This document shows, piece by piece, positions 1 through 11,869 of a stretch of 64,000 nucleotides of DNA. Within the stretch, counting starts at the first letter, position 1; each line of letters opens with the position of its first letter. The notes beneath the pieces are model-generated. The model made no database searches and had not been told where the DNA came from. It worked only from the letters and a program-made list of their open reading frames with translations. Both the position numbers and the translations under genes were made by a program. This DNA comes from Taudactylus pleione (Eukaryota; Chordata; Amphibia; Anura; Myobatrachidae). Where the stretch lies: positions 8,324,001 through 8,388,000 of the forward strand of contig JAUIMM010000534.1 of the NCBI GenBank assembly GCA_031769625.1. The letters are read 5' to 3'.

Positions 1-660
1 ATGCTTGTTTTTTCTGTCAGTTCAAAATATACAAGTAATATACCAGTAACTACAAAATATTTCCACTCTACCGTTTGGTACACCATCTTGAGAGTGGTGT
101 TGATGCATAGGACATGCGCAGACTGTCCCTGTAAGTTGTTGTCCTTAGTAAATATGTATACATAATGAAAAATAAAACTAAATGTAATAGACCACAGGTG
201 ACTTAATTAGTGCTTGTGGCTTTATTATTGTTATACTAAACTGACAATAACCAAATGAAGGTTAGTAAGTAACCATGGTGGTAATGAGAACCCCACTTCC
301 AATCTCACAGGAGCAGAGAATTTTACCCCCATTCCCCTATACAGGCTAAGAAGCAGAGGCGGGGAAGCGCTAGAGGAGGGGGTGAGAGCTTCCTGACCTG
401 GCCTTGGTGAAATGCAGGACAAGGAACCTGAATAGGACATTATTTGGCAACAATGAGCACAATATTAAACAGTCAGCAAAATATACAAATATAAGCGTAT
501 CACATGACTTACAATAATCAAAAATCTTCGTGTTCATGAAATGTGAAGAGATAGCAAAATGATGTAGTGACTTTCATTAAATCACAAGTCACTGTGCAAT
601 GATATGCTACAAACCAAAGTAACTGATAAAAGTCTGAGATTTTCTGGTAGAGTTTTAAGG
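1..660. other. Non-coding sequence, nothing recognised
   Basis: The sequence is AT-rich, lies downstream of the phosphatase gene, and has stops in all frames. I see no gene, RNA or clear transposon end here. Confidence 0.5.
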
Positions 661-978
661 TGGCCATACACGGCACGATATACGTGCCGATCCGACGGAT
701 TGGCACGATATAGGTGCTATATCGTGCCGTGTATGGGCATGATATCGTACCTGATATCGTGCTGCGCACTCCCGCGGGGTCGTACATCGCATCCCCAGGT
801 CTTCCTGCAAAACCATCTGACCTGGGATGCGATGTACAATCCCATTCAAATGGTGGAGGGGGGAGCCGGCATATTGTGCGGTCTGCGGGGACCGCACGAA
901 TGCCGGCAGTGACAGCATGATCTGTCTGTTGACGGATCGGCAGTCGCACTACACAGTGCATCGCACCGTGTATGGCCA
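661..978. mobile_element. MITE, hAT-like termini
   Basis: A 13-bp perfect terminal inverted repeat (TGGCCATACACGG at 661-673, its complement at 966-978) bounds 318 bp. The interior is itself folded. A hairpin has arms at 782-800 and 820-837, and the CACGATATA-type words recur in both senses. Open frames in this stretch follow the palindromes and are not genes. No target duplication is clear. Confidence 0.65.
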
Positions 979-1675
979 GCAATAGAAATAATAACATATT
1001 GGTTGCTATGGGCTACAGCACTTACTGTAATGTACTTTCACACCAGGTTTCACAAGTGTTCACAATATGCCCATGAAACGAGAACATTCCTAAATGCATT
1101 GATACATTTTGCCCAAGATACTGTATATGTATTGGTCAGGGAAAATACTGGAATCTGAACCATTTTATTACCTATAGTTCATATAGAGACATTACCTGAG
1201 CTAATGACTGCTATAGCCCCTGAATTAGTATACTGTACACTATCGTTCTACACTCTAGGCATGTTGGTATGTATCGTCTACTCCTGAGACTTATCATGTA
1301 TCTCTAGCGCTGCCTGAGATACTGTACAACAGATGTCAGATTTATCAAACTAAATTTCATGGTAGCGCTACTTCATGGATGTGATTTGGGAACATAATCC
1401 CTGCATTGTGCAGTGTTAGGATCTCTCTGTATGTCTTGGTTACAATGCAACAAAGCATACTGGCTTCCTTCCCTAAAAGGCCATTAAACCTAACATATGA
1501 GTAGATTCCAACACTTAGCAGGGGTCAGATCAGTGCGCAGACTGAGTGACACAGCATATGCCGGATGACAGGTCCCTTTGCTAGTTCAAAGTATGTTAGT
1601 GGTCTAGCTAAATGCAAATATACACTACAGACATCAGAACCATAAATAAGTGGGGTATTAGAACAGCAATAAATA
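979..1675. other. Non-coding sequence, nothing recognised
   Basis: Intergenic AT-rich sequence without a coding frame, RNA or repeat that I can name. Confidence 0.45.
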
Positions 1676-2038
1676 TGGACGGGATGCTGACGGTCAGAAG
1701 ACTGACAGCAGCATCCCGGTCTTCAATATTCTGACAGGGGCAGGTAAGTACCCTAACCCTCCCCCTCTCCCCTCCTAACCTCCCCCGATGGTTCCTAACC
1801 CTAACCTCCCCCCAGCGGTGCATAACCCTAACCGCCTTTTCCCGGAGCCTAACCCTAAACCCCTAACCCACCCTAGGTGGTCCCTAATCCTAACCGCCCC
1901 GTCCCCGGGCTAATGCTAGTATACTTACCTTCGGGATAGTGGCATCGGCTTCCTGACGGGTGGCGGGATTACGGCATCAGTATATCGACGTCCGGCATCC
2001 CGTCCGCCGGCATCTTAACCGCATCCCCTCCGGCAAGT
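1676..2038. repeat. Interspersed repeat with telomere-like CCCTAA core (copy 1)
   Basis: Ends rich in GGGATGC/GCATCCC words enclose a C-rich core with many CCCTAA-like hexamers spaced by CTCCCC. Other copies occur at about 9315-9870, 40035-40510, 55030-55400 and 58440-58800. The spacing is irregular and the copies sit inside introns, so this is a dispersed repeat and not a telomere. Confidence 0.6.
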
Positions 2039-2131
2039 CTTCCCGTATTTTTAAAGTGGCAATCATCCTAAAGGCAAAACCAGCTTGGTTTTGCCCTTTA
2101 AAATGATTGCCGCTTTAAAAATAAGGGAAGA
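2039..2131. repeat. Long hairpin (inverted repeat, arms about 45 bp)
   Basis: The arms are 2039-2083 and 2087-2131, nearly complementary with a loop of about 3 bases. The outermost bases are CTTCCCGTATTTTTAAAG on the left and its near complement on the right. It abuts the CCCTAA repeat and may be a tiny MITE. Confidence 0.6.
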
Positions 2132-3468
2132 GTCGAAGATGTACCCGTCCTGCAGCGGCACCAGATGGCACCCTATTACATAAGCCCCCACATCTGTAAA
2201 TGGAGGGTCTGACTTTATGAACTGTTAGATGGACTTGTGGTTTTGCGTAAAAAAAAAAAAAGAATGCTGTTATTATTACAATTACTCCAAATAGCAAAGC
2301 TAAAATTCAGATTAATCCGGTCTCGTTTCACTGACCTGTCAATTAAGCCATGTCGCACTGTAGCAGATCCTGCCATATCTATCTGATAACTAATTTGTTA
2401 TCGCCATAACAGTTTCATGAATTAATTCAATATCTTGGAAGACGCCCAGCTAAATGGATTTGAGGGCCAGAATGATCTTTATGAAATAAGAATAATTCTG
2501 ATGCAATTTCAGAGCATTAGTGTTGAGCGGCCGCAGGAAAGTGACACGCTGACAGCCGTGACATGTCTGTGCTGCTCACTAGACGTGTTTACTGCACCCA
2601 TCGTGACGCATTACCAGTGAGACCAGTGTGGTACTGTCTGCATTTGTGGAGCAAATCTAAAACTAAAATCTGCTGTGTACCAAAATTATTTATTTTTTAT
2701 ACCAAATACTGTAGGATATAAAATGCCCATATCTCTGCATACCCAGTTTGAAAAAAAAATATACCTTATAGGATAGGCATTATACATATTTTCTTACACA
2801 TTTTTATTGCTACAGTAAATACGTTAAGAGTCAGTCTAAGTTTTGACTAGGATGGTTCCTGAACTGCGGGGGAATTCTGGGCATGGCATTGGCTAATTGG
2901 GGAAAAACAATTTCATTAATTGCTTCTAAACTGGTAGTTAGAAATAAATTGACTTTTTAACTAAATCTATGTGCTCAAACAACAATCCAGCTATTTACTT
3001 CTAGTTGTACCATTCTAAATATCTGCTGACTACTGAGTATACCCCTTCATGGCAACATAACAGTGACACATAACGAACATATAATATACAACACATCAAT
3101 ATACACTTTATAATAAAAAAATATGCATTTTAGAGGCTAAAATGAAGAAATTGCAGCAAAGTGATTAAATGGGATGAAATAAGATATCAATAAACTTTAT
3201 ACGTTAACCTTCTAGAGCCATGTTGTTTTAGCTACACTACTGAAGCTACAGTATTTAACATGCTGGATTAAGTACTGATCAAGGCCACGGCCAATGTGTA
3301 CCGTTCTAGGCTGGGCACTGACCTTACTACAACACATTATATGGCTTTAGTGCCTGCTGTTCCCATTAGCAACCCCTAGGCAGTTGCAGAGCTCAGGAAG
3401 AGACACACGTTTCCTCTTATTGAAGATAACGCAACTAATCCATCCCTTATATGGAAAGCCAAATTGAA

Positions 3469-3521
<53 letters not shown>
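3469..3521. repeat. Microsatellite (AC)n-(AT)n
   Basis: About ten AC dinucleotides run directly into about sixteen AT dinucleotides. Confidence 0.95.
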
Positions 3522-3525
<4 letters not shown>

Positions 3526-3712
3526 CATGTCAACATAAGCCAATTTACAAGTGGCTCAGTGAAATGTCAGGGCCTATTATCTCTTTTCGCACAGTACTTT
3601 ATATAAAAATAGATTTTGAGAATTAATTACATATTAAATTAAAACAGTCTTGAAATAGTCACCCCAAAATAGAGCTTTTTCTGTAATTATTTGCATTAAC
3701 AAAGCAGTTAAG

Positions 3713-3716
<4 letters not shown>

Positions 3717-3755
<39 letters not shown>
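3717..3755. repeat. Microsatellite (TA)n
   Basis: An uninterrupted TA dinucleotide run of about 39 bases. Confidence 0.95.
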
Positions 3756-3758
<3 letters not shown>

Positions 3759-3978
3759 AAAGTGTAAATATTGTAACTGGGAAAAATAATTTTCTCTAGA
3801 TCATTAGGCATTTTGATCTTTACAGTTTGATCTTAAAAGAGTTGTAAGCTAAATATATAAGACAGTTGTTATAGTGGTATAGTTCTGTACCTGGAATGCA
3901 CTGGCCAATTATTGATAAGCCAGCTCATGGGTTTTCACACTGTCGGGGAGAGTCATCAAACCCTTTGAACAGGACAAG

Positions 3979-4088
3979 TGTAGGTGTTACCGATACCGAC
4001 CAATCAGATGATAGCTAGTACTTATCTAGTACTGCCTATGAAATAACAGCTACAATCTGATTGGTTGATATGGGCACACCTACAACTG
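3979..4088. repeat. Small inverted repeat / MITE
   Basis: The left arm contains GTGTAGGTGT and CCAATCAGAT; the right arm carries the complement, with ATCTGATTGGTT and ACACCTACA. The CCAATCAGA word also recurs in a MITE at 63770-63940, which suggests a shared family. It lies in the probable 3' UTR or just downstream of the phosphatase gene. Confidence 0.5.
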
Positions 4089-4488
4089 GAAAGACAATTG
4101 GAAGAAAATGAATATTATTGAAACGTTAAAAGAAATATTTTCCTTTCACTATGATAAAATCAAACTTCCAATCTTGTCCTTTTCAGTGGATTTTCACGAT
4201 GTGTTTTCATTATTCGTAAAGATAAACTAGGAATCTCTCTGTCAATAGTTTCCTGTAACAGGACCGATCTGTTTCAGAAACAGTATGTAATGGCAGCACT
4301 GACACGTTCCTGCGTGAAAAAAGTGGAAATCAGCTGCCATGTAATGTAAAGACCTGAGCACGATTGGATGCTTAGCATATCACTCCTGAGTGCATATGCT
4401 TAATGCACACAGTACACAGAGCACAGAAATAAGTGTCCAGGTGATGTCGTGCAAAAAGTCATTAATGTCCTTGTTGCACTTGTCAGCT

Positions 4489-4656
4489 TCAGGGATTAAT
4501 TATCGTTTGCATCTCAACTTTTTCATTTTGGAAATTTCTAACAGCTGAGGCATTTTCATAGATAAGTTCATTCCCCATCTGATTTTCATAGATATTTTCC
4601 TCCGGGGGTTGTTCGATCAAGTCCAACATACATTTGTTGAGGAATACATATTGTGC
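4489..4656 (-). CDS. ptprh: Receptor PTP terminal coding exon: end of PTP domain and YEN tail
   Basis: The exon holds 168 coding nt. The acceptor is TTTCTAG and the TGA stop is at 4489-4491. It opens with AQYVFLNKCMLDLIEQ, the last helix of the PTP domain, and ends in a short tail with two tyrosine motifs, IYENQ and IYENA, nine residues apart. Tyr-x-Asn is the consensus bound by the Grb2 SH2 domain once phosphorylated, and R3-group receptor PTPs are known to be phosphorylated on their tails by Src-family kinases. The exon has no internal start, so it is found only by splicing logic; exact frame agreement with the previous donor supports it. Confidence 0.9.
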   Translation of the reverse strand, partial: AQYVFLNKCMLDLIEQPPEENIYENQMGNELIYENASAVRNFQNEKVEMQTIINP

Positions 4657-7070
4657 CTAGAAATTAAATAGAGTCACGTCAACTCACATACTGTAAAATA
4701 TATGCTTATACAGTAATACACCTCAAAAGACATTATCCATTGGTCTTCCAATATATAATATAATGCTCAGATATCATAATGCATATATTATACAGTGAAG
4801 ATAATTGGGGGTGGCACAGCAAACCACCTGCGTCAGAGCTTTCCAGGGCCCCAATTCACCTGCAGCTATTTGGACACAGTAGACACGGCTGCAACAAGAG
4901 CTACATCCCCCATGATGCATCTGTGGAGTCTCAGGAGCAGGCACTTTGCAGTCCATAGCCCTGATGAGGATGTTCTTAGCCCACTAAAGGACAAAAAGAA
5001 CAAGAAGGGGGTGGAGAGTTTTGTAGGAAGCCCGAGGGTGGTGTGGGGGGAATGTAGCAGCCAATAATATTGTGCCTAGGTGTGACCTGACTCCTAAATC
5101 CACCCCTGGTGGCCAGCCCCACGTTAACAACCCCCACCCCTTGCTCTTTTCATGTCTGTGGCTGTTTCAAACATGTGATCTACTAAGAAACAGGAAGTTG
5201 TACAACTGTCACTTCCTGTAGGCCACATCCTGAGGCTTAATTATTGTGACACTAAAAGAAATGCAGGCGGTGATGGTCTCATAAGTCCCGGAGCAGAACG
5301 AAGGTTCAGTAAGAGAAGGTATTGGCCAGAGTCTATCTGCCTGTGTGTCTGATTTCCCCACTTCTGAAAGGTCTTTCCACCTGTTTCACATTCGCCGGGT
5401 CCTGTTTTCATGTGGTTTGGAATTGAATATGGCGAATAGCAGGGGCACACACGATAAGTTTCCTGCTCCAAAACACGCGATGTCGGTGAAAAGTCCGGCA
5501 TGCAAAACTTTATCGCTGGTGCAAAACTAATTGAACACGGGCCTACTGTATGTTGGTGTGGGTCTTTGGTGTATCCACTTGCACAGATTTTGCTTTACAT
5601 TAATTTGTTGATTCAACTTTGAAGCTTTCCAAATAATTTATACCTGTTTGCTGTTGGTAACCGTAACGAATACCGGATGAATCTTCTGGTCTTCTCTCAT
5701 CCTGCTGGTCATTAATGCGGATATAATGATGGACACAAGCTTAAAACTCAAAGGGCAATCTGTTCTGGGTGGCTCATCTTTAATTGTTTTGGAAAGTCCT
5801 CTTCAATAAACAGATACAGTACTGTAGTTGTTCTTCTGGGTTCAATGTAGTATGAACAACCAATATTTAAGAGTCTGTAATGAATTCTTTGACAAAACTT
5901 CAATAAAGTTGCAACAACAGTCGCACTCCGATTCAGATGGCCAAACATTTGTTGTATTGTCCCATGGACGACAGAACGACACACTAATGCTGCCCACTTG
6001 GCATTAATAAGGGGAGATGGCCATACCAAATCTTCCGCTGCAAGAAACTATGGGTCTGAATCAGAGTTGTACACTGCTGCGGCCGCTTGCCAAAGTTACA
6101 TCTATGACTTAATGCCAGTGTCAGGATCTGCAGCTTCCTGCCTAAAGCACTGCATTAGTTACTGCCTGTCTGTGTGCAGTGTCAGGTGTATGCTTGCTAA
6201 TTAATTTTCCTGTCTGTCACAGCTCCACACTGGACTATCATTATGGGAGACTTGCTCTGTTTGGGCCTTGTTCATGTTAAATTCCAGCCAGTCCATCACT
6301 TCATGCCGGTGATAGAAGTTTTTTCGTATTTCCGGTTCCTGTCTCCTGCATGTCAGTCGAGTTCCTGAGTCAGTCTAGCTGTGTTTCGTGTGTGCCGTTT
6401 ACTCCATCCAGGCGGCTCCATCTGCATCCCATCCACACGTGCTGCTGGTACCATCTGGGCAGCATGGAGCGCTTCGGTGGCCGGTGTGGTATATCACAGT
6501 CACACCCGTCCCCCCGCCTGGGCAATGCAGTAGGTCGCCGTCACATCCACTTTCCCCACAATGACCTCATGGACCTTCCAAGGAGGAGGGGATCATGATA
6601 CAGGGGCATATACTTTACCGCTGTCCTTAAACTAGATGATTGAAATAAATCAGCATAATATTAGAATTATGCCTTTTCTTGCTATTAGAAAGTCAGAGAG
6701 TACTGTGGACAAATAAACATATTATTGCAATACATTACAATACATACTACTGTTAGCTACGTACAGCTTTTATAAAAACCCCACCCAATTGCTTTAATTC
6801 TGCAATAAATACTTTTCCCCCAAGTAATAAACTACATTACAGGGACAGAGTCACCCCTGCCAGCACCTGTACACAGGTAACGATCCACAGCTCACAGCCT
6901 GGAGATTTAATGTAAATGCCGCTGGAGGCAACCTGTGGATGCAGCTTACTGAGCAAGTAAAGCAAACTGGACTTTAATGGACTTTAAATATCTAATATAA
7001 TGTGTACAAACTAAGCTATTGTAAGTAAAATCAGCCCACACATAATGATATATTCACAGACTATTCTTAC
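4657..7070. other. Intron between P-loop exon and terminal exon
   Basis: The 2.4 kb intron begins GTAAGA at the exon at 7071 and ends TTTCTAG at 4657. I see no further exon; the flanking exons already give a continuous PTP domain. Short frames here have no recognisable content. Confidence 0.7.
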
Positions 7071-7206
7071 CTCTGTCTGTACCATTAACGTTCGATTCAT
7101 TCTCATCTTCTCTACAAAACAATAAGTTCCTATACGGTGCTCCTTCTCCATCTGCTGGATCAGGTAATCCAATGCGATAAGAGTTCCCGTCCGCCCCACT
7201 CCCGCA
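7071..7206 (-). CDS. ptprh: Receptor PTP exon: P-loop and Q-loop
   Basis: The exon is 136 nt, with acceptor CCCTGCAG and donor GTAAGA. It completes the signature [10 protein letters not shown] with its invariant Arg and continues [19 protein letters not shown]. The end MVQTE, joined to AQYVF in the next exon, carries the Q-loop glutamine. TLIALD is nearer to PTPRH than to PTPRB or PTPRJ, which read TFIAID or TFIALD from memory of the families. Confidence 0.93.
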
Positions 7207-8104
7207 CTGCAGGGGACAGACAGAGGTTAAAGTATATATATGCAGCAATATGCATAGTAATGCCTATTAATTCATTAGGAGTCATCGACATAACAGACAC
7301 TTCATACCTAAAATTCATGAAGCAATGGTGGTTAGTGAATCTATTGTCTGCATTTTTATGGAGCTGGTTCAGCTCTCACACAGACGATTCTGTCCCAGTA
7401 TCACGTGACTGAGCCAAAAATCCCCTGACAGTTGCATGTGACTCAATGCCTACTGATACATGCAGGGTGGCAATGCGTCCATGCCAGTCCCGCCCTGAGC
7501 GTATGACATCATGACGTCGCGCCCAGCACCGGGCAGCACAGCGATAGCCGCTGTCCCTGCGAGTTACTTACCCGACATTTTGGAGGAATCTCTCACATTT
7601 GTGAATGACTCTTCCTGTGGAATCTGAGCAAAGTGTCAGTCTATGCCGCCGGCTGGAGGCTGCGGGAGAGTGATCGGAAGATTGCTCTCCTGCCTGTAAG
7701 CCTCCATAGGCATAAAGCGGTTTACACATCTGAAGAGGGTGTAAACTAACGGGGCTAAACTCTGAAAAGTTTAGCTTTTCGGAGTTTGGTACATAGCGGT
7801 CAGACCATAGTCCTTATTGATAATAATGGGGACTGCGATCTGCAGCGCTAATTAGCACTCTGTTAGAGATTTTGTGAAATCACCTGCATTAAGCTATTAG
7901 TACATAGCAACAATTCATGAAGAAACTGCACTTTCTACATCATTTTCTAAAACAAACCTTGCTAAATAGGCAAAAATAATATTTAGCTTCACAATCAAAC
8001 CACCTAAAGGACTTTTACCATCAATATACTGTCAGGTGCCTAGTTCAAAGCTGCATACCAGCCCTTCCCTTATTCTGTAAATGTTTTACGCCCCCTAATA
8101 ACAC

Positions 8105-8470
8105 ACTAATAGGGGTATTCAATATGGAACGAAAACTTCGTTTTTGTGATGTTTTCGCACCAATGACGTCATTTTCGGAGGTTTTGGTTTTACACTGTAT
8201 TCAATTTGAAAGACTTTTCACAGGTTCGAAAAGTCTTTGAAAAAAAACGGGGATAACTTTTCGCCACTGAATAGGTGGCGAAAAAAAGTGCAGAATTGGT
8301 GTTTAGGGGTGCAGGCTTAAAAAAAAATAGCCTGCACCCCTGGGAATGACATTTTAAAAATAACTGTGTCAAAAAAAAAAATAGGTTCAGGGCTGTTCTG
8401 CAAGTATGCGGCAGGGGTATTCTAGAATAGGCTATTAGCGGCAGGTGCATAGTTGCAGAATTTTTAAAAA
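8105..8470. repeat. Possible MITE with internal hairpins
   Basis: The stretch starts with GGGGTATTCAAT, a start used by other frog-type MITEs, and holds two hairpins, TTTTCGCCACTGAATAGG with its complement near 8248-8288 and GCAGGCT...AGCCTGC near 8310-8336. The right boundary is not clear. Confidence 0.35.
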
Positions 8471-8539
8471 CTTACTTTAGGGACATAAAGATATGCTAGT
8501 ACCCATTTTCATGTACCCCAAATTTGGTGCTCTTTTGCA

Positions 8540-9225
8540 TACTGTGTAGCATAATATGAACTTGGGCCCTACAGTGTGGCATAATATGGATTTGGGGCCC
8601 TACAGTGTGGCATAATATGGATTTGAGGCCCTATGGTGTTGCATAAAAAGAATTTGGTTCGTACTGTGTGGCATTATATGAATTTGGAGCATCCTGTGTG
8701 GCTTAATATGAATTTGAGCCCTACTGTATGGCATACTATGAATTTTGACCATACTGTATGGCATAATACGAACTTGGGGACCTACAGTTTGGCATAATAT
8801 GGATTTGATTCCTACTGTCTGGCTTAATATGAATTTGGGCCCTACTGTGTGGCATAATGTGGATTTGGGGCCCTACGGTGTGGCATAATATGTATTGGGA
8901 CCCTACAGTGTGGCATAATATGGATTTGGGCCCTACAATGTGGCATAATATGGATTTGATTCCTACTATCTGGCATACTGTGTGGCATAACAGGAACTTG
9001 GGCCCTACAGTGGGGCATAATGTGGATTTGGGGCCCTACGGTGTGGCATATGTATTGGGGCCCTACAATGTGGCATAATATGGATTTGAAGCCCTATGGT
9101 GTGGCATAATATGGATGTGAGTCCCTATGGTGTGGCATAATATGGATTTAAGGCCCTACGGTGTGGCATAATATGGATTTAGGGCCCTACGGAGTGACAT
9201 TTTGAATTGGGAGCAGGTTCAGACT
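8540..9225. repeat. Minisatellite, unit about 28-31 bp (GTGTGGCATAATATGGATTT)
   Basis: More than twenty degenerate units of the form TGTGGCATAATATG-GATTTGGG-CCCTACA lie head to tail. Related units occur at 14513-14790, 26595-26770 and, in reverse sense, 50880-52310. It is intronic and non-coding; the open frame across it follows the repeat period. Confidence 0.85.
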
Positions 9226-9314
9226 TGTGGCATAATCTGATGACCATTGAACAGGCATGTGTGGTGGTCTGATGTCATGTGGGAAGTTGAGGGGCATTCA
9301 AGGGCAAGTGTGGT

Positions 9315-9870
9315 GGCTATCGGCATGACATACCACCGGACATAAGCCCGGCGGATGTAATACCGACGCCGGAAGGCAGAAGACTGAAGATCCCGACAGG
9401 GTAAGTATTTTAACTATCGATAACCCTCCCCCCCCCAACTCTAACCCTCCCTTAGGGTTGCCTAACCCTAACCTTCCCCCCTAGTGCCAAACCCTAAACT
9501 GCCTCCAGGGGTGCCTAAACCTAACCCCTCCTCCCAGCACCCTAAACCTCACCCTCCCGGGAGGGTGCCTAGCCCTGACCTCCCCCCTGGGGTGCCTAAC
9601 CATAACCCCCCTTCCCCTAGCCTAACCCACCTTGGTGTGTGCCTAACCTTAAGCCTCCCCGGGAGCCCCTAAACCTAACCCTCCCCCCCACGCGGCTGTC
9701 CGCTCCCGACGCCCGGCTTACCTTCTTTTTCGGATTTCAGAGGGTGGATAATGATAGACGTCTGGATTTTGACACCTATCATTAGTACCATTCCCGGATT
9801 TGACAGTCGGGAAGCCGGCAGTCGGCATTTCGACCACCGGCTTCCTGACCGCATACCGGTGTGGTGCTCC
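9315..9870. repeat. Interspersed repeat with telomere-like CCCTAA core (copy 2)
   Basis: The core 9405-9690 is dense in CCTAACCCT words split by C runs, and the flanks carry CCGG-rich inverted words. It ends less than 150 bp before the catalytic-cysteine exon, inside the intron. Confidence 0.6.
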
Positions 9871-9996
9871 ATACAGGTGTTCATATATTTTGGTCACAGG
9901 CGATGGTCTTGCTCCTAAACTTATAAGCCGGCTCCTAGATTTTACAAAAAATTGTCGAGGCCTGTATTACACTCTAATGTCCAACTCATCTCTCAC

Positions 9997-10157
9997 CTGC
10001 AGTGTACAATTGATGGCCCATTGCTCTTTCGCTGGTCCATGTGCTCTCGGACAAGATTACGGAACTCGATGATGGATGAGGTGGAGTCTGGGACCCCGTG
10101 GTCAGGCCATGCGGTAAAATGAAAGTGACGCACATATTTTATTCCCTGTTGTTTAGC
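9997..10157 (-). CDS. ptprh: Receptor PTP exon: WPD loop and catalytic cysteine
   Basis: The exon is 161 nt, with acceptor CTTCCAG and donor GTGAGA. It encodes the beta strand RHFHFTAWPDHGVP. The Asp of WPD is the general acid. It ends in PSIVHC, where the Cys codon at 9999-10001 is the nucleophile. The following Ser codon is split by the phase 2 intron, as in other PTP genes. Confidence 0.93.
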
Positions 10158-10679
10158 CTGGAAGTACAAAAATATAATTGCATTTTGTCCCATTAAACTG
10201 CTGTAATAAGAAATGACATTCATTAAAAGGGACAGTAATATGACATACTCTAGTAGCGATGATAGTTTTAAAGTATTTCTGAAACTGGTTTGCTGAATCG
10301 GCTCTGAACATTAAACGGACTAACTAATGTTATCAAAACTCCAGCTAGGTGAACACATTTGACAATGTCCAAGCCCTTTTGAATATGTTTAAATGACTAC
10401 ACTGTATATTTTTTCCTGGTTTTCCATGCAAACGGAAAACCTCAAACCTTCACTTTGACCACAATAATGCTCTTTTTAAATTAATAAAAGTTAAAAATAC
10501 TATAATTGTGACCTTTAGTCTTTATCAGGCAACATTTTGTGTATATGCGAGCCACTAACTGGAATTAGTCCCGAAATTACAATCATACCGCAAACAAGTT
10601 TGAAACCAACAATGAGACAGAGGCTAATAGATAAATGAAAAAATATGCAGCAATAATACAAAATTCTGCAATCACGTAC

Positions 10680-10802
10680 ATGTTTGACAGAGAAGTCTCG
10701 TATAGTCCATTCAGATAGGATAGTTTCTGATGTGACAGCGACAGTAATGTCTTCATAGGTGCAAGGAGTGTAATCCAGGGGCCAGTAATGTTCACATTTT
10801 GC
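10680..10802 (-). CDS. ptprh: Receptor PTP exon: KCEHYWP motif
   Basis: The exon is 123 nt in phase 0, with acceptor TTGGCTAG and donor GTACGT. It encodes AKCEHYWPLDYTPCTYEDIT followed by VAVTSETILSEWTIRDFSVK. The KCxxYWP box is standard in the central beta sheet of PTP domains. Confidence 0.91.
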
Positions 10803-11105
10803 CTAGCCAAGGAGAGACACAAAATACTGAGAACTGTTTTACATCAATGCAGGAAATAGTAATTGGAAGGTACGGTATGCGATTCAATCCTTAGCCAAGT
10901 CCACCCTGGGACATCCCCTCTAATTACAAATCGACCCTTTGTCTAGCGTTGGGGTGCTGAACCTCCTCCATTCCACCCCTGACTCTCACTTTATCTCAAT
11001 GCAACAGTGGAGAAGAACCAAAAACTGCTTAATAAAACATAACAAATAACAACTGAACATACCCATGTGGGATAGTAATCAAATGTAGAATGGGGGGATA
11101 CCTAC

Positions 11106-11240
11106 CCGACCACTTTCCATGCAGTTTGTCAGCATTACAATGGTGTTGACATGATGCTCCCAGATCATCCTCCAGAAGTCTGCAGTGGTGTTTGGTAAAG
11201 GACCCTGGCTGGCTATAAATTCTTTGGTAGAATTGTAACC
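11106..11240 (-). CDS. ptprh: Receptor PTP exon: FIASQGP and FWRMIWE motifs
   Basis: The exon is 135 nt in phase 0, with acceptor CTTGCAG and donor GTAGGT. It encodes [20 protein letters not shown] followed by [19 protein letters not shown]. These core PTP motifs are intact, which supports an active rather than a pseudophosphatase domain. Confidence 0.92.
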
Positions 11241-11795
11241 CTGCAAGTCAAAGAGCACATTTATGAAATTATATTGGGGTGAAAGAAGAATAAACAAAAT
11301 CTTAATGATTCAGACTCATAAACAAGCACAAGGGAGTAACAGGTCCCCTAGACCAAAGGTACGGTTTCAGAAAAAAGGTTTTTGCATAATCAGCTGGTAG
11401 TTGAGTTTACTTGCAGTGCTATAAAAGTATAACACATAGAAAACAATGATAGAATGTAAAATAATCATGTAGCATAGAGCATTCATGGAACATAAAGACC
11501 AACAGGTCAATGTAGGTTAGATAACCTGTGTCTTTCCAGCTGAGCCACAGCACTAGCGCACGCAGGGGGGTTTCTGAGTACCCAGAGCCCCCCCTGACAG
11601 ACTGGAGAGCAGGCGCCATTCTCTTAAGCCCTGCCACCTCCCAAGACATTTCATGATGGTATGCAAATATTCCAAAATACATAATATGCCAATATCCAAA
11701 ATATCCCTGGTCCCAAACATTTTGGATATGGGAGACTCAACCTGTACGTATCTCAGCAACCAAGACCATGGAGAAGGTTATGTGTTGGTACTTAC

Positions 11796-11869
11796 CGGCA
11801 TGTAGTTGGCGTTGATATAATCAGTACTGGCAATCCCATCGATAGTCAGTTTAACTCTAGAATGATCAT
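11796..11869 (-). CDS. ptprh: Receptor PTP exon: DYINANY motif
   Basis: The exon is 74 nt, with acceptor TTTTAAAG and donor GTAAGT. It encodes DHSRVKLTIDGIASTDYINA and NYMP. The DYINANY box is conserved in all classical PTP domains. The preceding Tyr of the pTyr-recognition loop is completed by the first two bases. Confidence 0.9.

Noticed and set aside
518..997. 159-codon minus-strand frame
   Set aside because: It runs through the 661-978 MITE and its hairpins, with no domain and no splice context.
7137..7412. Plus-strand frame opposite the P-loop exon
   Set aside because: Antisense shadow of a well supported coding exon.
8857..9078. Frame encoding a periodic Trp/His/Asn-rich peptide
   Set aside because: The peptide is a direct translation of the minisatellite unit.
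9405..9690. Interstitial telomere or chromosome-fusion scar
   Set aside because: The hexamers are irregular and the same block is dispersed at five places within introns, so it is a repeat family.
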